Positions 16,028 to 24,370 are shown, counted from the stretch's first letter. The stretch: 64,000 nt of DNA from Nocardioidaceae bacterium (GCA_009780515.1 WQZX01000001.1:1-64000), one strand, 5' to 3'. Notes: generated from the sequence alone by a model not told the origin. Translations and numbers: made by a program.

Positions 16028-17749
16028 ATGCCTGATCTGCGCTTCAAGCCCGACAGGGCCCAGCACACCGAGATCCCCCGGCCCCGCCGTGCCGAGGGCC
16101 AGTGGGCGCTCGGCTACACCGAGCCGCTCAACAAGAACGAGCAGTCGAAGAAGGACGACGACCCGCTGAACGTCCGGGACCGGATCCTCTACATCTACTC
16201 CAAGCGCGGCTTCGACTCGATCGACCCGGCCGACCTGCGCGGCCGCTTCCGCTGGATGGGCCTCTACACCCAGCGCAAGCCCGGCATCGACGGCGGCAAG
16301 ACCGGTGCGCTCGAGGAGGAGGAGCTCGACGACCGCTACTTCATGATGCGGATCCGCACCGACGGCTCGCTGCTCTCCCCCGCCGCGCTGAGCACGCTCG
16401 GCGGCATCTCCACCGACTTCGCCCGCGACTCGGCCGACGTCACCGACCGTCAGAACATCCAGCTGCACTGGGTCGACATCAAGGACGTCCCGGAGATCTG
16501 GGACCGCCTCGCCTCCGTCGGGCTGCAGTCCCTCGAGGCCTGCGGCGACGGCCCCCGACCGTTCCTCGGCTCCCCCGTCGCCGGCATCGCCGAGGACGAG
16601 ATCATCGACGGCACGCCCGCGCTGCAGGAGATCCAGCGGCGCTTCCTCGGCAACCCGGACTTCTCCAACCTGCCGCGCAAGTTCAAGACCTCGGTCAGCG
16701 GTCACCCCAGCCTCGACGGCGCACCGGAGATCAACGACGTCTCGTTCGTCGGCGTCGTGCACCCCGACCTCGGCCCGGGCTTCGACCTCTGGGTCGGCGG
16801 CGGTCTGTCGACCAACCCGATGTTCGCCCAGAAGCTCGGCGTCTGGATCCCGATCGACGAGGTCGCCGACGTGTGGGCCGGTGTCGCCGGTATCTTCCGC
16901 GACTACGGCTACCGCCGCCTCCGCTCGAAGGCTCGGCTGAAGTTCCTCGTCGCCGACTGGGGCAGGGACAAGTTCCGCGAGGTCCTCGAGAACGAGTACC
17001 TCGACCGCAGGCTGATCGACAACGAGTCCCCGGCCGGCGCCACCCGCCCCGGCGACCACATCGGCGTCCACCGCCAGAAGGACGGCAGGTTCTACATCGG
17101 CACCTCGCCGGTCGTGGGGCGCGTCAACGGCACCATGCTGAGCGAGCTCGGCAAGGTCCTCGAGCAGTACGGCGCCGCGGGCGCCCGCCTGACGTCGTAC
17201 CAGAAGCTCGTGGTGATCGGCGTCGACGGCGACAAGGTCGAGGCTCTGGTCGACGAGCTCAAGCTGCTCGGCCTGGAGGCCAACCCGTCCAACTGGCGGC
17301 GCTCCACGCTCGCCTGCACCGGCATCCAGTTCTGCAAGCTCGCCATCGTCGAGACCAAGCAGCGCGCCGCCGACCTCATCACCGAGCTCGAGCGTCGTAT
17401 CCCCGACATCGACGTGCCGATCACGGTCAACGTCAACGGGTGCCCGAACGCCTGCGCCCGCACCCAGGTCGCCGACATCGGTCTGAAGGGCCAGCTCGTG
17501 CTCGACGACGACGGCAACCAGGTCGAGGGCTTCCAGGTGCACCTCGGCGGCGGCATCGGCGAGGTGACCCGCTTCGGCCGCAAGCTGCGCGCGCACAAGG
17601 TGACCAGCGCCGGGCTCGACGACTACGTCGAGACGGTGGTGCGCAACTTCCTGACAGACCGCAACGACGGGGAGCGGTTCGCCGACTGGATCGAGCGCGC
17701 CGACGAGACGCTGCTGCGTGGCGAACGGTCGCTGGAGCCCACCTCGTGA
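16028..17749 (+). CDS. sir: Ferredoxin-dependent sulfite reductase (nitrite/sulfite reductase family)
   Basis: A 573-aa siroheme/[4Fe-4S] reductase that reduces sulfite to sulfide in assimilation. Cys ligands are visible in TLACTGIQFCKLA (near 437-442) and VNGCPNACAR (near 476-480). The two-fold repeated ferredoxin-like halves are seen in YFMMRIRTDGSLLSP and GRFYIGTSPVVGRV. It starts at ATG behind AAAGGGA, and its stop overlaps the APS reductase start by four bases. Linkage to cysH and the chelatase, plus the cysteine leader, argues for sulfite rather than nitrite as substrate. Length matches the mycobacterial enzyme NirA/SirA. Confidence 0.92.
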   Translation: MPDLRFKPDRAQHTEIPRPRRAEGQWALGYTEPLNKNEQSKKDDDPLNVRDRILYIYSKRGFDSIDPADLRGRFRWMGLYTQRKPGIDGGKTGALEEEELDDRYFMMRIRTDGSLLSPAALSTLGGISTDFARDSADVTDRQNIQLHWVDIKDVPEIWDRLASVGLQSLEACGDGPRPFLGSPVAGIAEDEIIDGTPALQEIQRRFLGNPDFSNLPRKFKTSVSGHPSLDGAPEINDVSFVGVVHPDLGPGFDLWVGGGLSTNPMFAQKLGVWIPIDEVADVWAGVAGIFRDYGYRRLRSKARLKFLVADWGRDKFREVLENEYLDRRLIDNESPAGATRPGDHIGVHRQKDGRFYIGTSPVVGRVNGTMLSELGKVLEQYGAAGARLTSYQKLVVIGVDGDKVEALVDELKLLGLEANPSNWRRSTLACTGIQFCKLAIVETKQRAADLITELERRIPDIDVPITVNVNGCPNACARTQVADIGLKGQLVLDDDGNQVEGFQVHLGGGIGEVTRFGRKLRAHKVTSAGLDDYVETVVRNFLTDRNDGERFADWIERADETLLRGERSLEPTS

Positions 17750-18492
17750 CCGCCACCGCGACGGACATCGCGCGCAGCAACCGCGGTGTCCACACCGAGG
17801 GCCGCACGCCCGAGCAGCTGCGCGAGCTGGTCTCGCACTGGGGTGCCGAGCTCGAGCTCGCGCCCGCCGAGGTCATCATCGAGTGGGCGGCCGCGACCTT
17901 CGGCGAGCGCTTCTGCGTGACGTCCTCGATGGGCGACGCGGTGCTCGCGCACCTCGCCGCGAAGGTCGTGCCGGGCGTCGACGTGGTCTTCCTCGACACC
18001 GGCTACCACTTCGCCGAGACGATCGGCACCCGCGACGCGGTCGCGGCCACGATGAACGTCAACCTGCTGACCATCACACCCGCGCAGACCGTCGCCGAGC
18101 AGGACGTCGAGCACGGCCCGCGTCTCCACGAGCGCGACCCCGACCTCTGCTGCGCCCTGCGCAAGGTCCGCCCGCTCGCCGAGTCGCTGACGGCGTACGA
18201 CGCCTGGGCGACGGGTCTGCGCCGCGCGGAGACCCACAACCGGGTCATCGCGCCGGTCATCGGCTGGGACGCCAAGAAGCAGAAGGTCAAGGTCTCCCCC
18301 ATGGCCCGCTGGAGCGACGACGACGTCGACAGGTACATCGCCGAGAACGGCGTGCTCGTCAACCCGCTGGTGTACGACGGCTATCCGTCGATCGGCTGCG
18401 CGCCGTGCACCCGCAGGGTCGAGGCCGGCGCGGACCCGCGCAGCGGACGCTGGGCCGGCATGAACAAGACCGAATGTGGAATCCACACCTGA
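17746..18492 (+). CDS. cysH: Adenylyl-sulfate (APS) reductase, thioredoxin-dependent
   Basis: A 248-aa reductase converting activated sulfate to sulfite. It has the PAPS/APS reductase core VTSSMGDAVLAHL, FLDTGYHFAET, the arginine loop GLRRAETHNR, and the C-terminal nucleophile ECGIH. The cysteine pairs CC (LCCALRKV) and CAPC (SIGCAPCTRRV) bind a [4Fe-4S] cluster and mark it as the APS-type rather than PAPS-type enzyme. GTG start overlaps the sulfite reductase stop (GTGA). No cysD/cysN/cysC is present nearby, so sulfate activation must be encoded elsewhere. Confidence 0.93.
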   Translation: MTATATDIARSNRGVHTEGRTPEQLRELVSHWGAELELAPAEVIIEWAAATFGERFCVTSSMGDAVLAHLAAKVVPGVDVVFLDTGYHFAETIGTRDAVAATMNVNLLTITPAQTVAEQDVEHGPRLHERDPDLCCALRKVRPLAESLTAYDAWATGLRRAETHNRVIAPVIGWDAKKQKVKVSPMARWSDDDVDRYIAENGVLVNPLVYDGYPSIGCAPCTRRVEAGADPRSGRWAGMNKTECGIHT

Positions 18493-18511
18493 CCGGAAGG
18501 AGGCACACCCG

Positions 18512-19255
18512 ATGACCGCACCCGCACTGGTGGCGCTGGCTCACGGCAGCCGTGACCCCCGCTCGGCCGCAACCGTGAGCGCCCTCGTCGACGAGGTCAA
18601 GGCGCTGCGGCCAGACCTGCGCATCGAGAAGGCGTTCCTCGAGCTGTCCAAGCCTGCCTTTCCGGCAGTGATCGACAAGCTCGTCAAGGCGGGCTACGAC
18701 GAGATCGTCGTCGTACCCCTGCTGCTCGTGCAGGCGTTCCACGCCCGCGTCGACGTACCCGGCCTGATCGAGGCAGCCGTCGCCCGTCACCCGGGTCTCA
18801 AGATCCGCCAGACGGCGGTGCTCGGCCTCGAGCCGCGCTTCCTGGAGATCCTTGACGAGCGCCTGCGCACCGCGCTGGCCGACGCCCGCGTCCGAGAGCT
18901 CGACGCGCTGGTGCTCGCGGCCGCCGGGTCGTCCGACCCGCTGGCCAACCAGGCCGTCGCCCGGCTGGCCCGGGTCTGGGGCGCGCACCACAAGCTGCCC
19001 GTCACCGCCGCCTACGCCAGCGCCGCTCCGCCGGCGACCGGTGAGGCCGTCCGCGCCTTCCGGGCCGAGGGCCGCCGCCACGTCGCCGTGGCCTCGCTGT
19101 TCCTCGCGCCGGGCAACCTGCTCGACCGCGCGTCGGAGCTGGCGCTCGAGGCAGGCGCCGTCGCCGTCTCCGGCCCGCTCGGCGCCCATCAGGAGATCGC
19201 GCGCGTCGTGCTCGCCCGGTACGCCGTCGGCGCGGTCGAGCTCGTTCCCGTCTAG
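18512..19255 (+). CDS. Sirohydrochlorin chelatase family protein (CbiX/SirB-like)
   Basis: A 247-aa two-domain class II chelatase. The N-terminal LVALAHGSRDPRS carries the metal-binding histidine; FLELSKPAF and VVVPLLLVQAFHARVDVPG match the core; the second half repeats the fold with LVLAAAGSSDP and VASLFLAPGNLLD. It probably inserts iron into sirohydrochlorin to make siroheme for the adjacent sulfite reductase. ATG at 18512 follows GGAAGGAGG, 19 bases after cysH. Confidence 0.85.
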   Translation: MTAPALVALAHGSRDPRSAATVSALVDEVKALRPDLRIEKAFLELSKPAFPAVIDKLVKAGYDEIVVVPLLLVQAFHARVDVPGLIEAAVARHPGLKIRQTAVLGLEPRFLEILDERLRTALADARVRELDALVLAAAGSSDPLANQAVARLARVWGAHHKLPVTAAYASAAPPATGEAVRAFRAEGRRHVAVASLFLAPGNLLDRASELALEAGAVAVSGPLGAHQEIARVVLARYAVGAVELVPV

Positions 19256-19284
19256 GAGCCTGCGACCTCAGCCTGAATCCACGC

Positions 19285-19695
19285 TCAGCGCACGAGACGC
19301 TCCAGCAGACCCTGGAGCGTCTCGTTCGCGTCGGCGGTCATCCCCCCGTGCACCGGGCCCGGCTGGACGACGGTGCTCTTCGGCGCCTTCAGCATCCCGA
19401 AGCGCGTGCCCTGGGTCTCGGCGGCCTCACGGGTGCCGTAGGCGGTTGCACGGACCGCCGTGGCGGCGTCGCCGTGGGCCTCGCCGCGGCAGAGGAGGTC
19501 GATCCCGTGCATCGCATCGGAGATCAGGTCCAGGTCGAGCCCGGGGTCGAGAGCGTGCAGCTTCGCGGCGCGGAGGTCCCAGAGGACGTCGAGAAAGCTC
19601 TCGTCGGGGCAGTAGAGCACCACGCCGATGTTGACGAACTCCTCACGGTCGACGCGTGGCACGCAGCGCAGGACGACGTACTGGTAGGGGCTCAT
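19285..19695 (-). CDS. DUF3037 protein
   Basis: A 136-aa protein matching DUF3037: YQYVVLRCVPRVDREEFVNIGVVLYCPD at the start, then LDVLWDLRAAKLHALDPGLDL and GTRFGMLKAPKSTVVQP. Its function is unknown. It is the third gene of ppk2 - HipA-like - DUF3037, overlapping the HipA-like stop by four bases (ATGA). DUF3037 commonly accompanies these HipA-like kinases in actinobacteria, so I infer that they act together. Confidence 0.8.
   Translation of the reverse strand: MSPYQYVVLRCVPRVDREEFVNIGVVLYCPDESFLDVLWDLRAAKLHALDPGLDLDLISDAMHGIDLLCRGEAHGDAATAVRATAYGTREAAETQGTRFGMLKAPKSTVVQPGPVHGGMTADANETLQGLLERLVR
19293..19324. terminator. Hairpin at convergent gene ends
   Basis: Perfect 13-base arms CGAGACGCTCCAG and CTGGAGCGTCTCG around a 6-base loop. 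It lies within the last codons of DUF3037 and 37 bases beyond the chelatase stop, so it could end transcription from both sides. Confidence 0.45.
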
Positions 19696-20474
19696 CGCGC
19701 GGTCTCCTCGACCGCGGCGGGCAGCCACGGGCGGTCGCCGGAGACGCGAGCGGTCAGGAAGTCGACGTAGCGGCGTCGTACCGCAGCGGCGTCGTCGGCG
19801 CCCGGCACCGGCTCCAGCCACTCGTCGGGGACGTCCGCGACGACGGCGGCCAGTGCCTGGGGCGTCAGCCGCGCGGCCAGGTCGGAGTCCTGGGCGACCG
19901 CGCGGGCGGCGTAGCTGCGCAGGACGTGCTCGCCCGCGTCGTACGGCTGGACCGCGAAGCGCGCCGGGTCGCCGGGACCGCCGGGCCAGGAGTAGTGGAA
20001 GTAGAGCGAGGCTCCGTGGTCGATCGCGTGGAGAGTGCCGCGCCAGAGCAGCATGTTCGGGTTGCGCCAGCTGCGGTCGACGTTCGCGGTGAAGGCGTCG
20101 AGCCACAGGATGCGGCCGGCGAGGTCGGGATCGGGCTCGGTCGCCGCGTCGTACCCGAACGAGCCGGGCAGGAAGTCGATCCCGAGGTTGGTGCCGGCGC
20201 TCGCGTTGAGGAGGTCCTGCACCTCCTCGTCGGCCTCGTAGCGGGCGATCTGCGGGTCGAGGTCGAGCACGACCTGGTCGGGTGTGGGTACGTCGAGCAC
20301 CCGGGCCAGACCGGCCACGACGACCTCGGCCACGAGGACCCGCAGGCCCTGTCCGGCGCCACGGAACTTGCAGACGTAGGTGCCGAGGTCGTCGGCCTCG
20401 ACGATGCCCGGCAGGCTGCCGCCCTCGCGCAGCGGCGTGACGTACCGGATGACCCTGACCGCGGGAAGGCTCAC
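19692..20474 (-). CDS. HipA-like kinase family protein
   Basis: A 260-aa protein with a protein-kinase-like/HipA fold of the short actinobacterial type. YVCKFRGAGQGLRVLVAEVVVAGLARVL holds the nucleotide-binding Lys; AGRILWLDAFTANVDRSWRNPNMLLW holds the catalytic Asp and Asn; LHAIDHGASLYF supplies the metal Asp. No HipB-like antitoxin is adjacent; DUF3037 follows instead. GTG start overlaps the ppk2 stop (GTGA). Being in one unit with a polyphosphate kinase suggests nucleotide or stress signalling, which is inference. Confidence 0.8.
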   Translation of the reverse strand: MSLPAVRVIRYVTPLREGGSLPGIVEADDLGTYVCKFRGAGQGLRVLVAEVVVAGLARVLDVPTPDQVVLDLDPQIARYEADEEVQDLLNASAGTNLGIDFLPGSFGYDAATEPDPDLAGRILWLDAFTANVDRSWRNPNMLLWRGTLHAIDHGASLYFHYSWPGGPGDPARFAVQPYDAGEHVLRSYAARAVAQDSDLAARLTPQALAAVVADVPDEWLEPVPGADDAAAVRRRYVDFLTARVSGDRPWLPAAVEETAR

Positions 20475-21322
20475 GCGATCGTGTCCTCGGCCAGCCGCTT
20501 GCGCTCGGCCTCGACGTCGAAGTCCGCCTCCGGCCAGTCGAGGTCGAGCTCGAGGAGCGTCTCGCGCAGGAGGTGGCCGATCGCCAGGTTGCGGTACCAC
20601 TTCCGGTCGCTCGGCACGACGTGCCAGGGGGCGTAGCTGGTGTTCGTGCGCTCGAGCACCAGCTGGTACGCCGCGGCGTACTCGTCCCAGAGCTGACGCT
20701 CGTCGAGGTCGCCCGGGTTGTACTTCCAGTACTTGTCGGGTCGGTCGAGCCGCGCCTGGAGGCGGTTGCGCTGCTCGGCCGCCGAGATGTGGAGGAGGCA
20801 CTTGAGCACGACGATGCCGTGGTCGGTCAGCCGCTTCTCGAAGTCGTTGATCGCGGCGTACCGGCGGTCGATCTCCTCCGGCGACGCGAGCTCACGGACC
20901 CGGCCGATCAGGACGTCCTCGTAGTGGGACCGGTCGAAGACGCCCAGGTAGCCGAGCTCGGGCACGGCCCGCTCGATGCGCCACAGGAAGTCGTGGCCAC
21001 GCTCCTCCTCGGTCGGCGCCTTGAACGAGGTGATGCGCACGCCCACCGGGTCGACCAGGCCGACGGTGTGCTTGAGCACGCCGCCCTTGCCGGAGGTGTC
21101 CATGCCCTGCAGGACGAGCAGCACCCCGCGCGCCGTGTCCCGCCCGCGGTGGGCGAACAGCCGCGTCTGCAGGTCGAGAAGCTCCGGACCGAGGTCGGCG
21201 AGCGCCTTCTCACCGTCGGCCTTGTTGCCGTCGAAGTGCGGCGTGCTGTCGGTCGCGAGCCGACCCAGGTCGACCGACCCCGCCGGCACCCGGAGTCGGT
21301 CGGAGAGGTGTTTGAGCGCCAT
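20471..21322 (-). CDS. ppk2: Polyphosphate kinase 2 family protein
   Basis: A 283-aa PPK2-type kinase. It has the Walker-A-like LQGMDTSGKGG, the family LVDPVGVRITSFKAPT, the Walker-B region GVFDRSHYEDVL, and the lid DRPDKYWKYNPGDLDERQLWDEY. PPK2 proteins transfer phosphate between polyphosphate and nucleotides; this length and TSGKGG resemble the single-domain class I enzymes. TAGCCT lies six bases before the ATG, so it may be leaderless. Its -10 overlaps the outer edge of the hairpin element at 21332-21499. Confidence 0.88.
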   Translation of the reverse strand: MALKHLSDRLRVPAGSVDLGRLATDSTPHFDGNKADGEKALADLGPELLDLQTRLFAHRGRDTARGVLLVLQGMDTSGKGGVLKHTVGLVDPVGVRITSFKAPTEEERGHDFLWRIERAVPELGYLGVFDRSHYEDVLIGRVRELASPEEIDRRYAAINDFEKRLTDHGIVVLKCLLHISAAEQRNRLQARLDRPDKYWKYNPGDLDERQLWDEYAAAYQLVLERTNTSYAPWHVVPSDRKWYRNLAIGHLLRETLLELDLDWPEADFDVEAERKRLAEDTIA

Positions 21323-21328
21323 GCCCGA

Positions 21329-21334
21329 AGGCTA
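21329..21334 (-). promoter_or_regulatory. -10 element TAGCCT for leaderless ppk2, overlapping hairpin element end
   Basis: TAGCCT, then TCGGGC, then ATG at 21322 on the minus strand. The first three bases of the hexamer are the last bases of the 168-bp inverted-repeat element, so that element may have supplied part of this promoter. Confidence 0.5.
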
Positions 21335-21499
21335 GTGGTTCGTCCGTGAAGTTGTTGGACGGTTGGGGTGCTCCGGGTGCGCGCATCGCAAGGCGTCGGC
21401 GCGCCGCCATACCGGGCCGTCTGACAAGCGTCGGCAACGCAGCGAGGTGCGTGCCCGGGGTGCCTCAACCGTTCAAGAACTTTGCGGACGAGCCACTAG
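21332..21499 (+). repeat. 168-bp long inverted-repeat (MITE-like or structured-RNA) element
   Basis: The two ends are inverted copies: CTAGTGGTTCGTCCGTGAAG on the left, and CTAGTGGCTCGTCCGCAAAG when the right end is inverted. Pairing continues for 59 positions: 45 Watson-Crick, 11 G-U in plus-strand RNA, 3 true mismatches. The central ~50 bases pair poorly. It lies between two minus-strand genes and codes for nothing convincing. It could be a miniature inverted-repeat element or a hairpin RNA. Confidence 0.7.
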
Positions 21500-21507
21500 G
21501 GCATGGC

Positions 21508-22038
21508 TCAGCGTGCGGAGGCGATCAGGCGACGCATCGTGCCGAAGACGCCGAGGGCCCCGAAGATCACGAAGAAGATGGCGTTGTGGCCGTACGTCCG
21601 CAGCACCGCGCCGCGGAAGAGGTTCTCGCGGATGAAGGCCGTGCGGGACAGCGGGATCTGGGCCTGGTGACTGCCGTAGAAGGACCAGAGGTCGCTGGCC
21701 ACCGCAGCGAAGAACGAGAGGGCGACGCCGACGATGATGAGCATCAGCAGCGCGGGCAGACCGCGCTTGGGCGGCGCGCCCGCGCCCTTGAGGTAGAGGG
21801 CGGTCGCACCCGCCGCGATCACGAAGCTGCTGATCCCGGCGATGAAGCCGATCCGCCACAGCACCACCGTCAGCACGATTCCTCCGACCACGGCGCCGAG
21901 CGCGGCGACGAGACCGACCAGCACGTTCTCCCGGGCCGGTGCGGCGAGCTTCGGAGCGAAGGTCTGCGGACCTGACGGCTGTTGGCCGAATGGCTGGCCG
22001 TACGGCGGCGGCGGCGTCGGTGTCGAGTCGTCGGACAT
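21508..22038 (-). CDS. Membrane protein of unknown function (about four helices)
   Basis: A 176-aa protein with a Pro/Gln-rich cytoplasmic N-terminus (PPPPYGQPFGQQPSGPQ) followed by hydrophobic segments VLVGLVAALGAVVGGIVLTV, GFIAGISSFVIAAGATALYL, LPALLMLIIVGVALSFFAAV and NAIFFVIFGALGVFGTM. Such proline-rich-plus-membrane architecture is common in actinobacteria, without known function. I chose the ATG at 22038, giving a typical MSDD-type start, over the longer frame from 22077. Confidence 0.65.
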   Translation of the reverse strand: MSDDSTPTPPPPYGQPFGQQPSGPQTFAPKLAAPARENVLVGLVAALGAVVGGIVLTVVLWRIGFIAGISSFVIAAGATALYLKGAGAPPKRGLPALLMLIIVGVALSFFAAVASDLWSFYGSHQAQIPLSRTAFIRENLFRGAVLRTYGHNAIFFVIFGALGVFGTMRRLIASAR

Positions 22039-22170
22039 GGGGACCCCCAGGGGAATCGAGATGGGGCGTCGCTTCAACCCAGACCGAGCTCGGAGTCGCG
22101 AGACGCAATTTCGTTGCGAACCATAACCACCTCCGGCGCTGCCAAACCACCGCCTGCCCAGGGAGGGCCC

Positions 22171-22716
22171 TCAGCCGGGGAGCTCGCCGAGGTCGAGCTC
22201 CTCGCGCACGACCGCGAACGCCATGCCGGAGGAGTAGCCCTTGCGGGCGAGCAGGCCGACCAGTCGTCGTACGGCGACCTGCTCATCGACGCCTCGCAGC
22301 GTGCGAAGCCTCTTGCGGACCAGCGCCCGCGCCGTCTCCTCCTCGTCGTCGCGATCGACCTCGCCGAGCACCTCGCGCGCGGTGTCGTCGTCGATGCCCT
22401 TGCGACGCAGCTCCTGGGACAGCGCCGTGCGGGCCAGCCCGCGGGTGCGCTGCCGGGACTCGACCCACGCCCGGGCGAACGCCTCGTCGTCGATCAGCCC
22501 GACCTCCTCGAACCGGTCGAGCAGGCGCTCGGCGACATCCTCGGGCACGTTGCGCCTGGCCAGCCGCTGGGCCAGCTCATGCCGGCTCCGCGCCTGCCCC
22601 GTCAGCTGGTCGAGCAGGATCTTGCGCGCGACCTCCTCCTGATCCGGCTCAGCATCCGGATTCTCGGTCGGATCAGGCCCAGCGCTCGACGCCTTCCAGG
22701 GCAGCGGATTCACCAC
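22171..22716 (-). CDS. recX: RecX regulatory protein
   Basis: A 181-aa RecX, an inhibitor/modulator of RecA filament assembly. The repeated three-helix modules are clear: ILLDQLTGQARSRHELAQRL, DRFEEVGLIDDEAFARAWVE, RTRGLARTALSQELRRKGID, and KRLRTLRGVDEQVAVRRLVG followed by LARKGYSSGMA. It lies downstream of recA in the same direction, but unusually about 390 bases away. GTG at 22716 has GGAGG nine bases upstream. Confidence 0.9.
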   Translation of the reverse strand: MVNPLPWKASSAGPDPTENPDAEPDQEEVARKILLDQLTGQARSRHELAQRLARRNVPEDVAERLLDRFEEVGLIDDEAFARAWVESRQRTRGLARTALSQELRRKGIDDDTAREVLGEVDRDDEEETARALVRKRLRTLRGVDEQVAVRRLVGLLARKGYSSGMAFAVVREELDLGELPG

Positions 22717-22880
22717 CGATGTTCACCTCCACCTAAAGAGCGTCTGCCCGCGAACCGACCCGACCCCGAGCCCGGCAGTACCGCCCGGCCGCCAAACGAC
22801 CTGGCACCGAGCGAACCTCGACTGCGTGCGCGGCAACCGGCGCCGCCGGCGCAGGTTGCCGACTGTGCGCCGGGCGTGAG

Positions 22881-23104
22881 CGCAGGGAGCGCCAGCGACC
22901 GGAGCGAGCGACCGGGGCACGTGAGGCAAGGCGCCGATCAGCGGCGACGCGCTCGCGCCCAAAGACAACAGCGCGGCAGCGCGGCGCCGCAGCGACCGAG
23001 GCCGTGCGCGCGGATCCTGACCTCGCAGGGAGCGCCAGCAACCGGAGAGGGCAGGATCCGCAAGGACGGCGAGGAAGCGGTCGCTGCGACGCGCTCGCGC
23101 CCAA
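22881..23104. repeat. Degenerate tandem duplication in the recA-recX spacer
   Basis: CGCAGGGAGCGCCAGC(G/A)ACCGGAG occurs at 22881 and 23024, and GCGACGCGCTCGCGCCCAA at 22944 and 23086. Both pairs are 142-143 bases apart, so a ~143-bp unit has been duplicated and has since diverged between these blocks. The surrounding spacer, 22717-23107, has no credible gene. Confidence 0.6.
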
Positions 23105-23107
23105 CGA

Positions 23108-24160
23108 TCAGAACGAGTCCACGCCGATGGGCTCGTCGGAGAGGGCGGCGAACTCGTCCTCGACCGAGGGCGTGACGCCGAGCTTCTCCAGGATCTTCTT
23201 CTCGAGCTCGTTGGCGAGGTCGGGGTTGTCCTTGAGGAAGGTCCGGGCGTTCTCCTTGCCCTGGCCGAGCTGGTCGCCCTCGTAGGTGTACCAAGCGCCG
23301 GCCTTGCGGACCAGGCCCGCCTCGACGCCGACGTCGATGAGCCCGCCCTCGCGGGAGATGCCCTGGCCGTACATGATGTCGAACTCCGCCTGCTTGAACG
23401 GCGGGGCGACCTTGTTCTTGACGACCTTGACCCGGGTGCGGTTGCCGACCATGTCGCCGCCGTCCTTGAGCGTCTCGATGCGACGCACGTCGAGGCGGAC
23501 CGAGGAGTAGAACTTCAGCGCGCGACCACCGGTCGTGGTCTCGGGCGAGCCGAACATGACGCCGATCTTCTCGCGCAGCTGGTTGATGAAGATCGCGGTC
23601 GTCTTGGACTGGTTGAGCGCACCGGTCATCTTGCGCAGCGCCTGGCTCATCAGGCGGGCCTGGAGGCCGACGTGGCTGTCGCCCATCTCGCCCTCGATCT
23701 CGGCCCGGGGCACCAGCGCGGCGACGGAGTCGATGACGATCAGGTCGAGCGCACCGGAGCGGATCAGCATGTCGGCGATCTCGAGCGCCTGCTCACCGGA
23801 GTCGGGCTGGCTGACCAGCAGGGCGTCGGTGTCGACGCCGAGGTTCTTGGCGTACTCCGGGTCGAGGGCGTGCTCGGCGTCGATGAACGCCACGATGCCG
23901 CCGGCGGCCTGGGCGTTGGCGACCGCGTGCAGCGCGACCGTCGTCTTTCCGGAGGACTCCGGGCCGTAGATCTCCACGACACGACCACGCGGCAGACCGC
24001 CGAGGCCGAGCGCGACGTCGAGCGAGATGGCACCGGTCGGGATCACTTCCAGGGGTGCGCGGGTCTCGTCGCCCAGGCGCATCACAGAGCCCTTGCCGTA
24101 CGCCTTCTCGATGTTGAGCAGCGCGGCGTCGAGGGCCTTGTTGCGGTCGTCTCCAGCCAT
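23108..24160 (-). CDS. recA: Recombinase RecA
   Basis: A 350-aa RecA, the strand-exchange and SOS co-protease protein. The Walker A is GPESSGKTT, followed by [43 protein letters not shown] and the loop [23 protein letters not shown]. The start is ATG 24160 with AGGAGA eight bases upstream, giving the usual length. The track's longer frame from 24274 is rejected because it crosses both promoters. It contains no intein. Two upstream promoter types are visible: RecA-NDp-like and LexA-controlled. Confidence 0.97.
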   Translation of the reverse strand: MAGDDRNKALDAALLNIEKAYGKGSVMRLGDETRAPLEVIPTGAISLDVALGLGGLPRGRVVEIYGPESSGKTTVALHAVANAQAAGGIVAFIDAEHALDPEYAKNLGVDTDALLVSQPDSGEQALEIADMLIRSGALDLIVIDSVAALVPRAEIEGEMGDSHVGLQARLMSQALRKMTGALNQSKTTAIFINQLREKIGVMFGSPETTTGGRALKFYSSVRLDVRRIETLKDGGDMVGNRTRVKVVKNKVAPPFKQAEFDIMYGQGISREGGLIDVGVEAGLVRKAGAWYTYEGDQLGQGKENARTFLKDNPDLANELEKKILEKLGVTPSVEDEFAALSDEPIGVDSF

Positions 24161-24203
24161 GGGGTTCTCCTTCAAAGATCGTGTCGGGCCAGGTACGTCG
24201 GCG

Positions 24204-24226
24204 ACGCTAGAGGGAGGTCCCGACAC
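24204..24226 (-). promoter_or_regulatory. RecA-NDp-like (PafBC-type) promoter of recA
   Basis: On the minus strand GTGTCGGGA, eight bases, then TAGCGT. This is close to the mycobacterial recA P1 form TTGTCRGTG-N8-TAnnnT, which responds to DNA damage without LexA. It would give a ~37-base leader. Confidence 0.65.
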
Positions 24227-24311
24227 AGCCTGATCAGCCGCGTCGTGGTTGTGGACAAGCTCGTCCGGCGTCATACCTGTGGACAGGAACTGGGCCCTGC
24301 CGTTACGGGTG

Positions 24312-24334
24312 AGACTAGGCGAACACCTGTTCGA
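24312..24334 (-). promoter_or_regulatory. LexA (SOS) box with adjacent -10
   Basis: TCGAACAGGTGTTCGC on the minus strand matches the actinobacterial SOS box (GAAC-N4-GTTC core, flanked by CG). TAGTCT follows one base later as a -10, so LexA binding would block this promoter of recA, about 150 bases before the start codon. Confidence 0.85.
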
Positions 24335-24370
24335 CGTGGTGCAGGCGCGGCGGCGTGTCGCGGCCGGTTG

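Noticed and set aside
24161-24274. Upstream extension of RecA (388 aa frame)
   Set aside because: The region holds the RecA-NDp-like promoter, and the ATG at 24160 has a strong ribosome-binding site and gives the usual length.
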